A stretch of DNA of 64,000 bases, taken from positions 496,001-560,000 of the forward strand of contig NZ_CP125296.1 of assembly GCF_030412785.1 (NCBI RefSeq). Reading direction: 5' to 3'. The stretch is from Paraburkholderia sabiae. Lineage in GTDB: Bacteria > Pseudomonadota > Gammaproteobacteria > Burkholderiales > Burkholderiaceae. Positions 27,193-35,663 of this stretch are shown piece after piece. Position 1 is the first letter of the stretch; every line of letters begins with the position of its first letter. The notes below the pieces were generated by a model that did no database searches, was not told the DNA's origin, and worked only from the letters and a program-made list of their open reading frames with translations. A program made the position numbers and the translations under genes.

Positions 27193-28617
27193 ATGTCCAA
27201 CTCCCTGAAGTTCTATATCGACGGCGCGTGGGTCGAGCCGTCCGGCACGGCGCGTCTGCCCGTCATCGATCCTTGCACGGAAATGCCGTTCGCCGAAATC
27301 GCGCTTGGCAATGCGCAGGACGTCGATCGCGCGGTCGATGCGGCGAAGCGTGCGTTTGTGTCGTTCTCGCGCACGCAGCCCGAAGAGCGCGTGGCGCTGG
27401 TGCGGCGCATTCTCGATGCGTATCTCGAACGCTACGAGGAGATGGCCGAGACGATCATGCGCGAAATCGGCGCGCCCGCAAAGCTGTCGCACGCGTGGCA
27501 AGCGGGGCTTGGCAAGCGGCATCTGGAAGAAGTGCTGCGTACGTGCGAGACGTTCGAATGGCAGCGCAAGAAAGGCACGACGTTGATCAATCATGAGCCC
27601 GTCGGTGTCGTCGCGTTGATCACGCCGTGGAACTGGCCGATCAACCAGATCGTCTGCAAGGTTGCGCCCGCGATTGCCGCGGGCTGCACAATGGTGCTCA
27701 AGCCGAGCGAAGTGTCGCCGCTCAATGCCGTGCTGTTCGCCGAGATCATCGATGCCGCCGGCGTGCCTGCGGGCGTGTTCAATCTGGTGAACGGCGATGG
27801 GCCGACAGTGGGCGCGGCGCTGTGCAGTCATCCCGATGTCGATATGGTGTCGTTCACGGGTTCGACACGCGCCGGCATCGACATTGCGAAACTCGCTGCG
27901 CCTACCGTGAAGCGCGTGCATCAGGAGTTGGGCGGCAAGTCGGCGAACATTCTGCTCGACGATGTCGATCTCGAAGCGGCTGTGACGGCGGGCGTGAATT
28001 CGTGCTTCGGCAATAGCGGACAGTCGTGCAATGCGCCGACGCGGATGCTCGTCCCTGCGGCGCGGCATGAGGAAGCGGTCGGGATTGCGCGGCGTGCGGC
28101 GCAAGCGCATCGCGTCGGGGCTGCGGACGCGTCGGACACGACGATGGGACCCGTGGTCAGCGAAGTGCAATTCGGGCGCGTGCAGCGTCTGATCGGCATC
28201 GGTATCGATGAAGGCGCGCAGCTCGTGACGGGCGGTCTTGGGCGTCCCGATGGTCTGACGCGCGGCTACTTCGTGAAGCCCACTGTGTTCGCGAACGTGA
28301 ATCCGTCGATGACGATCGCGCGCGAGGAAATCTTCGGTCCGGTGCTCGCGATCATGCCGTATCGCGATGAAGAGGAAGCCATCGCGATCGCCAACGATAC
28401 GCCGTTCGGGCTGGCCGCTTACGTGCAATCGGCGGATATCGCGCGGGCGCGTGACGTTGCGTTCAGGATGCGCGCGGGCAGTGTGTATCTGAACTATCCG
28501 GCGTGGGATGCGGGCTCGCCGTTCGGCGGGTACAGGCAGTCGGGCAACGGGCGCGAATACGGAGAGTGGGGGCTGGAGGCGTTTCTGGAGGTGAAGGGGA
28601 TTGTGGGGTTTGGGTGA
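27193..28617 (+). CDS. aldehyde dehydrogenase (module B)
   Basis: A 474-residue aldehyde dehydrogenase. The catalytic Glu is in HQELGGKSANILL and the Cys in GNSGQSCNAPTRM. The cofactor segment ITPWNWPINQIVCKVAPAIA uses Trp-Pro-Ile-Asn where most relatives have Phe-Pro. EEIFGPVLAIMPY is present near the end. It is the last gene of module B and probably oxidises the aldehyde formed by the oxidase at 24142. It is not especially close to the enzyme at 8132 or the GabD-like one at 34147, so each module has its own dehydrogenase type. Confidence 0.87.
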   Translation: MSNSLKFYIDGAWVEPSGTARLPVIDPCTEMPFAEIALGNAQDVDRAVDAAKRAFVSFSRTQPEERVALVRRILDAYLERYEEMAETIMREIGAPAKLSHAWQAGLGKRHLEEVLRTCETFEWQRKKGTTLINHEPVGVVALITPWNWPINQIVCKVAPAIAAGCTMVLKPSEVSPLNAVLFAEIIDAAGVPAGVFNLVNGDGPTVGAALCSHPDVDMVSFTGSTRAGIDIAKLAAPTVKRVHQELGGKSANILLDDVDLEAAVTAGVNSCFGNSGQSCNAPTRMLVPAARHEEAVGIARRAAQAHRVGAADASDTTMGPVVSEVQFGRVQRLIGIGIDEGAQLVTGGLGRPDGLTRGYFVKPTVFANVNPSMTIAREEIFGPVLAIMPYRDEEEAIAIANDTPFGLAAYVQSADIARARDVAFRMRAGSVYLNYPAWDAGSPFGGYRQSGNGREYGEWGLEAFLEVKGIVGFG

Positions 28618-28644
28618 GGGGAATGGCGGCGAGGCAGGCTCGTT

Positions 28645-28680
28645 TCGTTTATTGCTTTTTTCGTTTATTTCGAATAGACT
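28645..28680 (+). promoter_or_regulatory. toxin-antitoxin promoter with direct repeats
   Basis: TTGCTT (28652-28657) and TAGACT (28675-28680) with a 17-base spacer form a plausible sigma-70 promoter. The nine-base direct repeat TCGTTTATT occurs at 28645 and 28661, overlapping the -35 region and the spacer. This is a likely autoregulatory operator for the antitoxin. Confidence 0.5.
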
Positions 28681-28716
28681 GGCGGCTCCGCTATCGTTTT
28701 AGCTTTGGATCTAGCT

Positions 28717-29184
28717 ATGCCACACGCCAATATGTCCGGAATGACCTTGCCGGTCGAGCGCGAGGTAGAAGCGGCTGTCCAGGGGCAACGAGCTCTGGCC
28801 GCCTATCTCGCAACGAACTTCGAGACCCAGCGCATCCAGATTTTCGATGAAAAGAACCGCGCGCATCAGGTAGAACTGCCGACGTCGGCATTGCGTCTGC
28901 TGGTCGATATTCTCGCGGAGCTCGCGGACGGAAACGCCGTTCGGGTCGTGCCCGTTCATGCCGAGTTGACCACGCAGGAAGCGGCCGATCTGCTCAATGT
29001 CTCGCGTCCGCATCTGGTCAAGTTGCTCGAAGAGAAGGCGCTGCCGTATCACAAGACGGGTAAGCATCGGCGCGTTCGCTTCGCCGATCTGATGCGGTTC
29101 AAGGCCGAACGCGATCAGGCCAGCGAACAGGCAATGGAGGCGCTCGCCCAACAAGCCCAAAAGCTTGGAATGGGCTACGAATGA
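28717..29184 (+). CDS. type II antitoxin with excisionase-like HTH
   Basis: A 155-residue protein. The C-terminal part (residues 83-130) is a MerR/excisionase-type HTH: LTTQEAADLLNVSRPHLVKLLEE, then the wing KTGKHRRVRFADL. The N-terminal half is helical and probably part of the dimer or toxin-binding surface. ATG 28717 is the most upstream ATG; a TTG at 28705 and ATGs at 28732 and 28741 are alternatives, and no clear ribosome site is seen. It overlaps the toxin start by four bases, the usual antitoxin-first order. It should bind its own promoter and neutralise the PIN toxin. Confidence 0.8.
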   Translation: MPHANMSGMTLPVEREVEAAVQGQRALAAYLATNFETQRIQIFDEKNRAHQVELPTSALRLLVDILAELADGNAVRVVPVHAELTTQEAADLLNVSRPHLVKLLEEKALPYHKTGKHRRVRFADLMRFKAERDQASEQAMEALAQQAQKLGMGYE

Positions 29185-29756
29185 GGTGTTCGTCGTTTAC
29201 AGCGGTCTACGACGCATGTGTGCTCTACCCCGCGCCGTTGCGGGACTTCTTGATGTGGCTAGGACTGACCGGGCAGTTCAGGGCGCGATGGAGCGCACAG
29301 ATCCATGAGGAATGGAAGCGCAATCTGTTGAGCAATCGTCCTGATCTGACGGCCGGGCACCTGGATCGCACATCGGATCTGATGGATCAGGCTATTCCCG
29401 GCGCTCTGGTCAGTGGGCATGAAGATCTGATCGCCGGATTGACGCTGCCGGATACCGGCGATCGCCATGTATTGGCGGCTGCGATCCGCTGCAACGCGAG
29501 CGTGATCGTTACGTTCAACGAGAAGGACTTCCCCGACGAAGTACTTGCCGGCTTCGGTGTCGAAGCTCAGCATCCCGATGTGTTCGTCGAGAATCTGTTC
29601 GATCTCGATCCTGCCGCCGTCGTGTCGGCCGCCCAACGCCAGCGGCGGACGCTCAAGCATCCACCGATCGATGTCGAACGATACCTCGAGATTCTGTTGA
29701 AACAGGGGATGGTGCAGACCTGCAAATCGCTTGCGACGTATCGCGCGATCCTTTGA
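29181..29756 (+). CDS. PIN-domain ribonuclease toxin
   Basis: A 191-residue PIN-domain protein. Candidate metal ligands are Asp11 (VYDACVLYP), Glu43 or Glu44 (IHEEW), Asp94 (TGDRHVLAA) and Asp116 (NEKDFP), in the order of VapC-type nucleases. The C-terminal 60 residues form an extra helical domain, making it larger than classical VapC (about 130). It likely cleaves RNA when the antitoxin is lost. Its last 104 bases overlap the 3' end of the GMC gene on the other strand, so the module sits tightly against, or was inserted into, the end of that gene. Confidence 0.82.
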   Translation: MRCSSFTAVYDACVLYPAPLRDFLMWLGLTGQFRARWSAQIHEEWKRNLLSNRPDLTAGHLDRTSDLMDQAIPGALVSGHEDLIAGLTLPDTGDRHVLAAAIRCNASVIVTFNEKDFPDEVLAGFGVEAQHPDVFVENLFDLDPAAVVSAAQRQRRTLKHPPIDVERYLEILLKQGMVQTCKSLATYRAIL

Positions 29757-31419
29757 TCATCTCCGCCACCCGCTCCGCGATCATAATCGTCGGCACATTC
29801 GTATTCGCGCACGGAATCGACGGCATCAGTGACGCATCGCACACATGCAGACCTTCCACGCCATACACGGCGCCATCGGCGTCCGTCACGGCGAGCGGAT
29901 CACTTGCAGCACCCATCCGGCAAGTCCCCGACGGATGCCACGTTCCGCCGACCGAGCGTGTGACGAACTCCGTCATCGCCTGATCGTCGGCGAGCAGGTC
30001 TTCGATCGACACACCTTGCGTCACCACACGGCGAATCAATAATCCACGCAGAGGCCCGGCAACATCGAGCAATGCACTTAACGCCCCACGCTGAACCGTA
30101 TTCCACGTACCGGGCACGGCCACAGCCGCAACACGCGGCGAATAACTCGACGGAAACACGACATCACGATGCCGCGCCATCGAAGGCGCAGCCAGCGTCT
30201 GCGCCCCGAAACGCAACGCCAGCTTCAGCCGTTCGAGATCGCGCGGATCGGACAGCATCGCGAAGTCGACCTGAGGCTCATCGAAAGGACTCGCCGACTT
30301 CAGCTTCAAATGCCCGCGCGAATACGACTTGTTGACCCAGAAGAAAATCGTCCCCAGCCGATAACCAACCGAATGCCAGCCCGAACGCGACAGAATCGCG
30401 CCGTGCATATCGCCGGGTACCGTATCCGGCAGGCCGGAAGAAAAGCGCACGATGGCCTGCTCATGATGTTCGTCGGGGAACGGCGTGCGCGTCGCGCGTG
30501 GCAGGAACGCGGACACGGCAATCGACGGATGCTCCATCAGATTGCGCCCCACGCCCGCGCGATCGGCACGCACGTCAATGCCGAGCGCCTTCAGATCGTT
30601 AGCCGGGCCAATGCCGCTTCTAAGCAGCAATGCAGGACTATGAATTGCACCCGCGCTGACGATCACGCGTGCCGCGCGCACGTCCTCATGCGTGCCGTCC
30701 GCGTGCAACACGCGTGCGCCCGTGGCGCGTGGCCCATCGAACAGAATACGATCGACAACCAGGCCCGTGCGGATCGACAGATTCTTACGCGCGCGCACTT
30801 CGTCGTCGAGGTAGCAGACGGAAGTCGGAATGCGTTCGCCCTGTGCGCTCACCGCAATCGAACCGATGAAAGTCCCGTCTTGCCATGGTCCGTTCTGATC
30901 CTCATGCAGCACATGTCCGCGCTGTTGCAGCGTATCTAGCACGGCTTTCACGAACGGCGAGATGCGTGGCCACGCGGTGCGTTGAATGCGCAGCGGACCA
31001 CTTGCCCCATGAAGTTCACCGCCGAAGTCGCAATCGCTTTCGAGCTTGCGAAAGTAGGGCAGGCACGCGTCCCAGTTCCAGCCGCGCGCGCCTAGCTTTT
31101 CCCACTCGTCGTAATCGGCGGGTGCGCCGCGATTGGCCATCAACGCATTGATCGCCGAACCGCCGCCCAACAGCTTCGCCTGTTCGTAGCGACGCAGCGC
31201 GGCAGGCGGGCTCATCCGAGCTTTCAACTGCTGCCAGATGTTATTCGTGTCGAGATACGCACGGCCCGGATAGCGACTGCGGATCGCATCGGGCATGGTC
31301 GTCTGCGAAATGTCGCGCCCCGCTTCGATCAGGCAGACGTTCTTGCTCGCGTCTTCGGAAAGGCGCGCGGCCAGCACGCATCCAGCCGAGCCGCCACCGA
31401 GAATCAGATAGTCGATCAC
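29653..31419 (-). CDS. GMC-family FAD oxidoreductase (choline dehydrogenase-like)
   Basis: About 588 residues. The FAD fold is YLILGGGSAGCVLAARLSED near the start, GGGSAINALMANRGAPADYD is GMC signature 1, and GAIHSPALLLRSGIGP is signature 2. The catalytic His is likely in GTWHPSGTCRMG, and the family end NTNVPTIMIAERVAEMI is intact. The enzyme oxidises an alcohol to an aldehyde. The start is uncertain: GTG 31419 is in frame just before the FAD fold, but no ATG or good ribosome site exists, and a terminator hairpin lies 45 bases upstream. About 30 residues past the conserved end are encoded opposite the toxin gene and look non-native. Confidence 0.8.
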   Translation of the reverse strand: MIDYLILGGGSAGCVLAARLSEDASKNVCLIEAGRDISQTTMPDAIRSRYPGRAYLDTNNIWQQLKARMSPPAALRRYEQAKLLGGGSAINALMANRGAPADYDEWEKLGARGWNWDACLPYFRKLESDCDFGGELHGASGPLRIQRTAWPRISPFVKAVLDTLQQRGHVLHEDQNGPWQDGTFIGSIAVSAQGERIPTSVCYLDDEVRARKNLSIRTGLVVDRILFDGPRATGARVLHADGTHEDVRAARVIVSAGAIHSPALLLRSGIGPANDLKALGIDVRADRAGVGRNLMEHPSIAVSAFLPRATRTPFPDEHHEQAIVRFSSGLPDTVPGDMHGAILSRSGWHSVGYRLGTIFFWVNKSYSRGHLKLKSASPFDEPQVDFAMLSDPRDLERLKLALRFGAQTLAAPSMARHRDVVFPSSYSPRVAAVAVPGTWNTVQRGALSALLDVAGPLRGLLIRRVVTQGVSIEDLLADDQAMTEFVTRSVGGTWHPSGTCRMGAASDPLAVTDADGAVYGVEGLHVCDASLMPSIPCANTNVPTIMIAERVAEMIKGSRDTSQAICRSAPSPVSTESRGIVRHRSVDA

Positions 31420-31463
31420 GTCGAATGTGATGAGGCGCAGTTCACCAAAAGAAGAAATGGAAA

Positions 31464-31493
31464 CGCCCGCAACGAACGAGGTTCCTGCGGGCG
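31464..31493 (-). terminator. terminator of the module B binding-protein gene
   Basis: CGCCCGCA / TGCGGGCG is an eight-bp stem with an inner GAAC/GTTC stem. On the minus strand it is followed by TTTCCATTTCTTCTTTT. It lies 24 bases after the binding-protein stop codon. Confidence 0.75.
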
Positions 31494-31517
31494 CTTGAAG
31501 AGAAGTGCAAACCGCGC

Positions 31518-32573
31518 TTACTGCATGAACTTCAGCCAGCGCGCCTTCGCCTGAATGCCGGCATCGGAGGCCCACCATTCTTCCGACATCAACGCCTGCT
31601 TCGACGCATTCTCCGGCGAACTCGGCAGCTCGCTCGCGCGCTTCGCGGTGATCTTGCCCGTCTTGAAGGCAGCAGGATTGCCGGGACCGTAGTCGATATA
31701 AAGCGGCAAATTAGCCTGCAATTCAGGCGACAACGCCGCGTTGACGAACTTGATCGCGTCGGGCAAATTCGGCGCGTTCTTCAGCACGCACAGTTGCGTG
31801 TTCTGCAGAATGCCGTCGTTGAACGTGAAATCGACATCGGGATCGTCCTTCTTCACGGCGCTGGCGCGGCCGTTCCAGATCATCGTCATGTCGACTTCGC
31901 CGTCGTGCAGCAGTTGCGCCGACTGTCCGCCCGAGGTCCACCACACGGTGATATCCGGCTTGATCTGCTGAAGCTTCTTGAACGCGCGATCGACATCGAG
32001 CGGATAGAGCTTGTCGCGCGCCACGCCGTCTGCGAGCAACGCCGCTTCGAGCACGGTCTGCGGATCGTTGCGCAGAGCGCGCGTGCCCGGGAAATTCTTC
32101 ACGTCCCAGAAGTCTTTCCAGCTTTGCGGTACTTTCTTCAGCGTCTTCTTGTTGTAGCCGATGACGGTCGAATAGAACTCGTACGCAACTGAATACGGCG
32201 TGCGGTATTTATCCGGCACGGCTGCGGCGTTCGGGATCTTCGAGAAGTCCAGCTTTTCCAGCAGACCTTCGCGGCCGCCACGCAGACAGTTCGACGTCGG
32301 CGTATCGACCACGTCCCAGATCGGCTTGCCCGTTGCGCCTTGTGCCTTGATCTGCGGCCACGCGTCAGGGATGCTGTCCTGATTGATCGTGATGCCGAGT
32401 TCCTTGGCAGCGGGATCGAGGATCGCCTTGGTCTGGGCTTCCTGATACGTGCCGCCTTGCGAGACGAACGTGATTTTTCCCGCAGCGAAGGCGGGCGACA
32501 TGCCCGCGATGCTCAACGCGAGAGTCATGGCTAATGGGCGCAAACCTGGGCGCAACTTTGGAATGTTGATCAC
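31518..32573 (-). CDS. polyamine-type periplasmic binding protein (PotD/PotF-like)
   Basis: A 351-residue protein with a Sec signal ending at SPAFAAG. Mature blocks such as ITFVSQGGTYQEAQTKAI and VDMTMIWNGRAS match binding proteins of putrescine/spermidine-type importers. GTG 32573 has a GAGGAAAA site. No transporter genes lie beside it on this strand. Its promoter region matches that of the PotA-like operon at 22261, which lacks a binding protein, so it is almost certainly that importer's ligand subunit. It is transcribed alone, with a terminator behind it, so it can be made in excess. Confidence 0.88.
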   Translation of the reverse strand: MINIPKLRPGLRPLAMTLALSIAGMSPAFAAGKITFVSQGGTYQEAQTKAILDPAAKELGITINQDSIPDAWPQIKAQGATGKPIWDVVDTPTSNCLRGGREGLLEKLDFSKIPNAAAVPDKYRTPYSVAYEFYSTVIGYNKKTLKKVPQSWKDFWDVKNFPGTRALRNDPQTVLEAALLADGVARDKLYPLDVDRAFKKLQQIKPDITVWWTSGGQSAQLLHDGEVDMTMIWNGRASAVKKDDPDVDFTFNDGILQNTQLCVLKNAPNLPDAIKFVNAALSPELQANLPLYIDYGPGNPAAFKTGKITAKRASELPSSPENASKQALMSEEWWASDAGIQAKARWLKFMQ

Positions 32574-32672
32574 GAATTTTCCTCGACACGGTTGAAGCGA
32601 AGGACGTCTTCCAGGTCGTGCTGTCGTGCTTCCGGCTTATCGCTGGAAAGCAAAACAGCGCGGGAATGATTG

Positions 32673-32750
32673 AAAATATAGTGAGTCAATTTTGGCGGAG
32701 CAACGCCGGAATTGTTGGAGTCCCCATGACATAGCGTTATGTCAGACGCT
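32673..32750 (-). promoter_or_regulatory. promoter/operator matching that of the PotA-like operon, plus TGACATA palindrome
   Basis: On the minus strand the order is TGACATA-ACGC-TATGTCA (a seven-bp-arm palindrome), then TCCAACAATT, CCGCCAAAA and TATATTTT. The last three blocks match 22180-22217 in order, with the same 39-base distance from first to last. The leader to the GTG start is about 100 bases. Confidence 0.65.
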
Positions 32751-32790
32751 TGCCGCGCATGTCACCAGGGCTCTTACCGATCGCACGTTG

Positions 32791-33135
32791 TCAGAAGATC
32801 ACGTAGACCTTGCGCATCGTCTCTTCGACTTCCCATGTGCCTTCCGTCTGGGCTTCGAAGAACAGCGTATCGCCGCCCATGAAGTGAATCGTGTCTTCGC
32901 CATCGGGCGTGAAGCGGCCGCGGCCGCTGAGGAAATGCATGACTTCGGCTTCCTTCACCGAGCGGCGATACGTGCCGGGCGTGCATTCGAAGATGCCCGT
33001 ATCGATCGCCTCGCTGCCCCGTATGACCTTCTGCACGCCGGATACCTTGATCTCCGGCGTATTGGGAAGACCGGCCGTGCCCCAGTCCTCCAGCCCCTGC
33101 AACGCGATGCTTTGTTTGATCTGCTGGACTTTCAT
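32791..33135 (-). CDS. cupin-domain protein (EutQ/DUF861-like)
   Basis: A 114-residue single cupin. Its core reads FECTPGTYRRSVKEAEVMHF, GRGRFTPDGEDTIHFMGGD and a C-terminal EGTWEVEETMRKVYVIF, like the cupin_3 group found in ethanolamine, ureidoglycine and amine pathways. The classical His-X-His metal motif is not evident, as in many cupin_3 members. ATG 33135 fits the family start; the ribosome site is weak. It lies 37 bases behind the deacylase gene and is probably the last gene of that operon. Function is unknown, perhaps a binding or isomerising step on a pathway intermediate. Confidence 0.7.
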   Translation of the reverse strand: MKVQQIKQSIALQGLEDWGTAGLPNTPEIKVSGVQKVIRGSEAIDTGIFECTPGTYRRSVKEAEVMHFLSGRGRFTPDGEDTIHFMGGDTLFFEAQTEGTWEVEETMRKVYVIF

Positions 33136-33172
33136 CTCGTGTTTTCGTTGACGATAGTTGAAGGACAAACGC

Positions 33173-34150
33173 TTATTGCGCTCTCGGGATGCGCCGCTCG
33201 ATCTTGCCGAGCCGCACGACGGTCACGCCCGCGCGCAACTGCCTGAGCGACGGCATCACGAGCATGCAGTCGGGATAGGGCGTGCGCACGGCCTCGCCTT
33301 CCGACCATGCGATCACGCTGTCTGCATCGGGAAACACTTCGAGGCCGGTGTAGTTGTCGGCGAAGCGGAAGTCGAGACTCTTCGCGACGACGGGCTCCGT
33401 CACACGCACGATCAGCATCTCTTCGGGCAACGGCATGAGCCAGCCATCGGGCAGATCCGCTTCATCGACGACACCCGACAGCAGCAGAAAGCGCGCCGTC
33501 ACATCGCGTGCAACGGCCACCGCGCTCGCTTCCCAATGCTGGCCGCATTCGATCAGCAGCGCGTTCTTCGCGCTCTGCGGATCGCCGAAGCCTTCGTAAT
33601 CGCGCATGCGGCGGCCTTCGGGATGACCCTCGTCGCAGATCACCGTGGCCGGCGTGCCGAGCTTCTCCGACAGCGCGATGCCTTTATCGAGCGGCCCCGC
33701 GACGATCAACGGCTTGCTCTTCTCATGCATCGAATGCAGGTCGAGCAGCAGATCGACACTATCGATCACGGGCCGCATCGCGCGTGCGCGGCGCAGCTCG
33801 CTCGAATCGAGCGCGGCGTTGTCGAGCGTTTGCGTCGTCCACACACGGTTGAAGTCCTGATCGACGAAGCGCGCCGCATCCGGCTTTGACGGATCGAAGC
33901 GCGCATACGCGTCGACATTCGCGAACGCGAGCGTCAGCTTGCCGCGCTTCGGACGCAGCTTCGCCCGCAGCAATGCATCGACGACGATCGCGCCGCACAC
34001 TTCGTTGCCGTGCGTGAGCGCATTGATCATCACGTGCGGACCGTCGACGCCCGAATCGAAGGTATGCACGTATGCAATGCCCGTGTCGCTGCGCTCGTGC
34101 ACGTAGATGTCGGGAAACGCGAGTTCGATCGGATAGGCGTGCGCGCTCAT
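33173..34150 (-). CDS. AstE/AspA-family zinc deacylase
   Basis: A 325-residue protein of the succinylglutamate desuccinylase/aspartoacylase family. Zinc ligands are in ALTHGNEVCGA (His and Glu) and in LLLDLHSMHEK (His). The Asn-Arg pair DQDFNRVW is the expected carboxylate-binding element, and NALLIECGQHWE carries the catalytic Glu. It should remove an acyl group from an N-acylated amino acid or amine. It starts by overlapping the GabD-like stop by four bases (ATGA), so deacylation and aldehyde oxidation are tightly linked. The actual acyl group is not predictable. Confidence 0.85.
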   Translation of the reverse strand: MSAHAYPIELAFPDIYVHERSDTGIAYVHTFDSGVDGPHVMINALTHGNEVCGAIVVDALLRAKLRPKRGKLTLAFANVDAYARFDPSKPDAARFVDQDFNRVWTTQTLDNAALDSSELRRARAMRPVIDSVDLLLDLHSMHEKSKPLIVAGPLDKGIALSEKLGTPATVICDEGHPEGRRMRDYEGFGDPQSAKNALLIECGQHWEASAVAVARDVTARFLLLSGVVDEADLPDGWLMPLPEEMLIVRVTEPVVAKSLDFRFADNYTGLEVFPDADSVIAWSEGEAVRTPYPDCMLVMPSLRQLRAGVTVVRLGKIERRIPRAQ

Positions 34151-35619
34151 TCGAGTCCGCCCTGGCAGAGATATTTGATCGACAGGTAATCGTCGAGGCC
34201 GTATTTCGAGCCTTCGCGGCCATAGCCCGATTCCTTCACGCCGCCGAACGGCGCGGCTTCGCTGGCGAGCGCACCTTCGTTGATGCCGACGATGCCCGCT
34301 TCGAGTTGTCGCGCAACGCGATCGATGCGGCGCACGTCCTGGCTGTAGAAGTACGACGCGAGGCCGAACGGTGTGTCGTTGGCGGCGCGGAGCGCTTGCT
34401 CTTCGTCGTCGAAACGGAACAGCGGCACGACAGGTCCGAAGGTTTCTTCGCAGCTCAGCTGCATGTCGGGCGTGGCATCGGCGAGCACGGTCGGCGCGTA
34501 GTAAGTCGGACCGAGTTCCGTCAACCGCTTGCCGCCCGTCAGCACGCGCGCGCCGCGGCTCACGGCGTCGTCGACATGACGCGCTATCTTGTCGATGGCG
34601 CGCGCGTTGATCATCGGGCCGATCTGCGCAGCGGGATCGGTGGCGGGCGCGACCTTGAGGGCAGCGACGCGCGTCGCGAGCTGATCGGCGAAACGCTCGT
34701 ACACGCCGGACTGCACATACACGCGATTCGGGCACACGCAGGTCTGCCCGCCGTTACGGAATTTCGATGCGAGCAGGCCCGCGACGGCGGCGTCGAGATC
34801 GGCGTCGTCGAACACGATGAAGGGCGCATTGCCGCCCAGTTCCAGCGAGAGCTTCTTCAACGTCCCCGCCGATTCGCGCGCCAGATACTTGCCGACAGGC
34901 GTCGAGCCCGTGAATGTGATCTTGCGCACGCGGCTATCGGCGAGCCAGTCCGCGACAGCGGGCACCGCGTTCTCTCGCGAAGCCGAGATCAGGTTCAGCG
35001 CGCCCGCCGGCACGCCCGCTTCATGCGCGAGCATCACGAGCGCGAGCGCGGTGAGCGGCGTGTCTTCGGCGGGCTTGCCGACGACCGTGCAGCCTGCCGC
35101 GAGCGCGGGCGCGATCTTGCGCGCGATCATCGCGAGCGGGAAATTCCACGGCGTGATCGCGGCGACGATGCCGACAGGTTCCTTGATTGCGCTCATGCGC
35201 TTCCCGCGCTGCTGCTGCGGAATGATGTCGCCGTAGATGCGCGTCGCTTCGTCCGCGAACCACGCGACATACGACGCGCCGTACATCACCTCGCCGCGCC
35301 CTTCGGCGAACGGCTTGCCCTGTTCGAGCGAGATCAGGCGGCCGAGCGCGTCGGCGTTTTCGACCATCAGCGCGTGCCAGCGATGCAGCACGGCCGCGCG
35401 GTCCCTCGGCAACGTATCGCGCCATGCGGGGAAGGCGCGCGCGGCGGCATCGGTGGCGGCGCGGGCGTCGGCGGCGGTGCTGTCGGCGACCTGCGCGATC
35501 ACGTTGCCCGTCGCCGGATCGGTGACGTCGAAGCGCTTGCCGCCCGCCGACGCCACCCATTTACCGTCGATGAAATTGTCGCTGCGGATCAGTTCACTCA
35601 ACTCATATCGCTTTGTCAT
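34147..35619 (-). CDS. gabD: succinate-semialdehyde dehydrogenase-like enzyme (GabD type)
   Basis: A 490-residue aldehyde dehydrogenase, the usual GabD length. The catalytic Glu is in SLELGGNAPFIVF and the Cys in GGQTCVCPNRVYVQ; the second Cys two positions later is a GabD trait. TPWNFPLAMIARKIAPALAA is the cofactor segment, and the C-terminus SKYGLDDYLSIKYLCQGGL is typical of GabD. Succinate semialdehyde or a near homolog is the likely substrate, which would be the end product of 4-aminobutyrate-like amines. It is coupled to the deacylase gene downstream; the dehydrogenase at 35664 lies 44 bases upstream in the same direction. Confidence 0.85.
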   Translation of the reverse strand: MTKRYELSELIRSDNFIDGKWVASAGGKRFDVTDPATGNVIAQVADSTAADARAATDAAARAFPAWRDTLPRDRAAVLHRWHALMVENADALGRLISLEQGKPFAEGRGEVMYGASYVAWFADEATRIYGDIIPQQQRGKRMSAIKEPVGIVAAITPWNFPLAMIARKIAPALAAGCTVVGKPAEDTPLTALALVMLAHEAGVPAGALNLISASRENAVPAVADWLADSRVRKITFTGSTPVGKYLARESAGTLKKLSLELGGNAPFIVFDDADLDAAVAGLLASKFRNGGQTCVCPNRVYVQSGVYERFADQLATRVAALKVAPATDPAAQIGPMINARAIDKIARHVDDAVSRGARVLTGGKRLTELGPTYYAPTVLADATPDMQLSCEETFGPVVPLFRFDDEEQALRAANDTPFGLASYFYSQDVRRIDRVARQLEAGIVGINEGALASEAAPFGGVKESGYGREGSKYGLDDYLSIKYLCQGGLE

Positions 35620-35663
35620 CAGAACACTCCTTTGCGTATCAAACGGTGTGCATCAGACGCACA

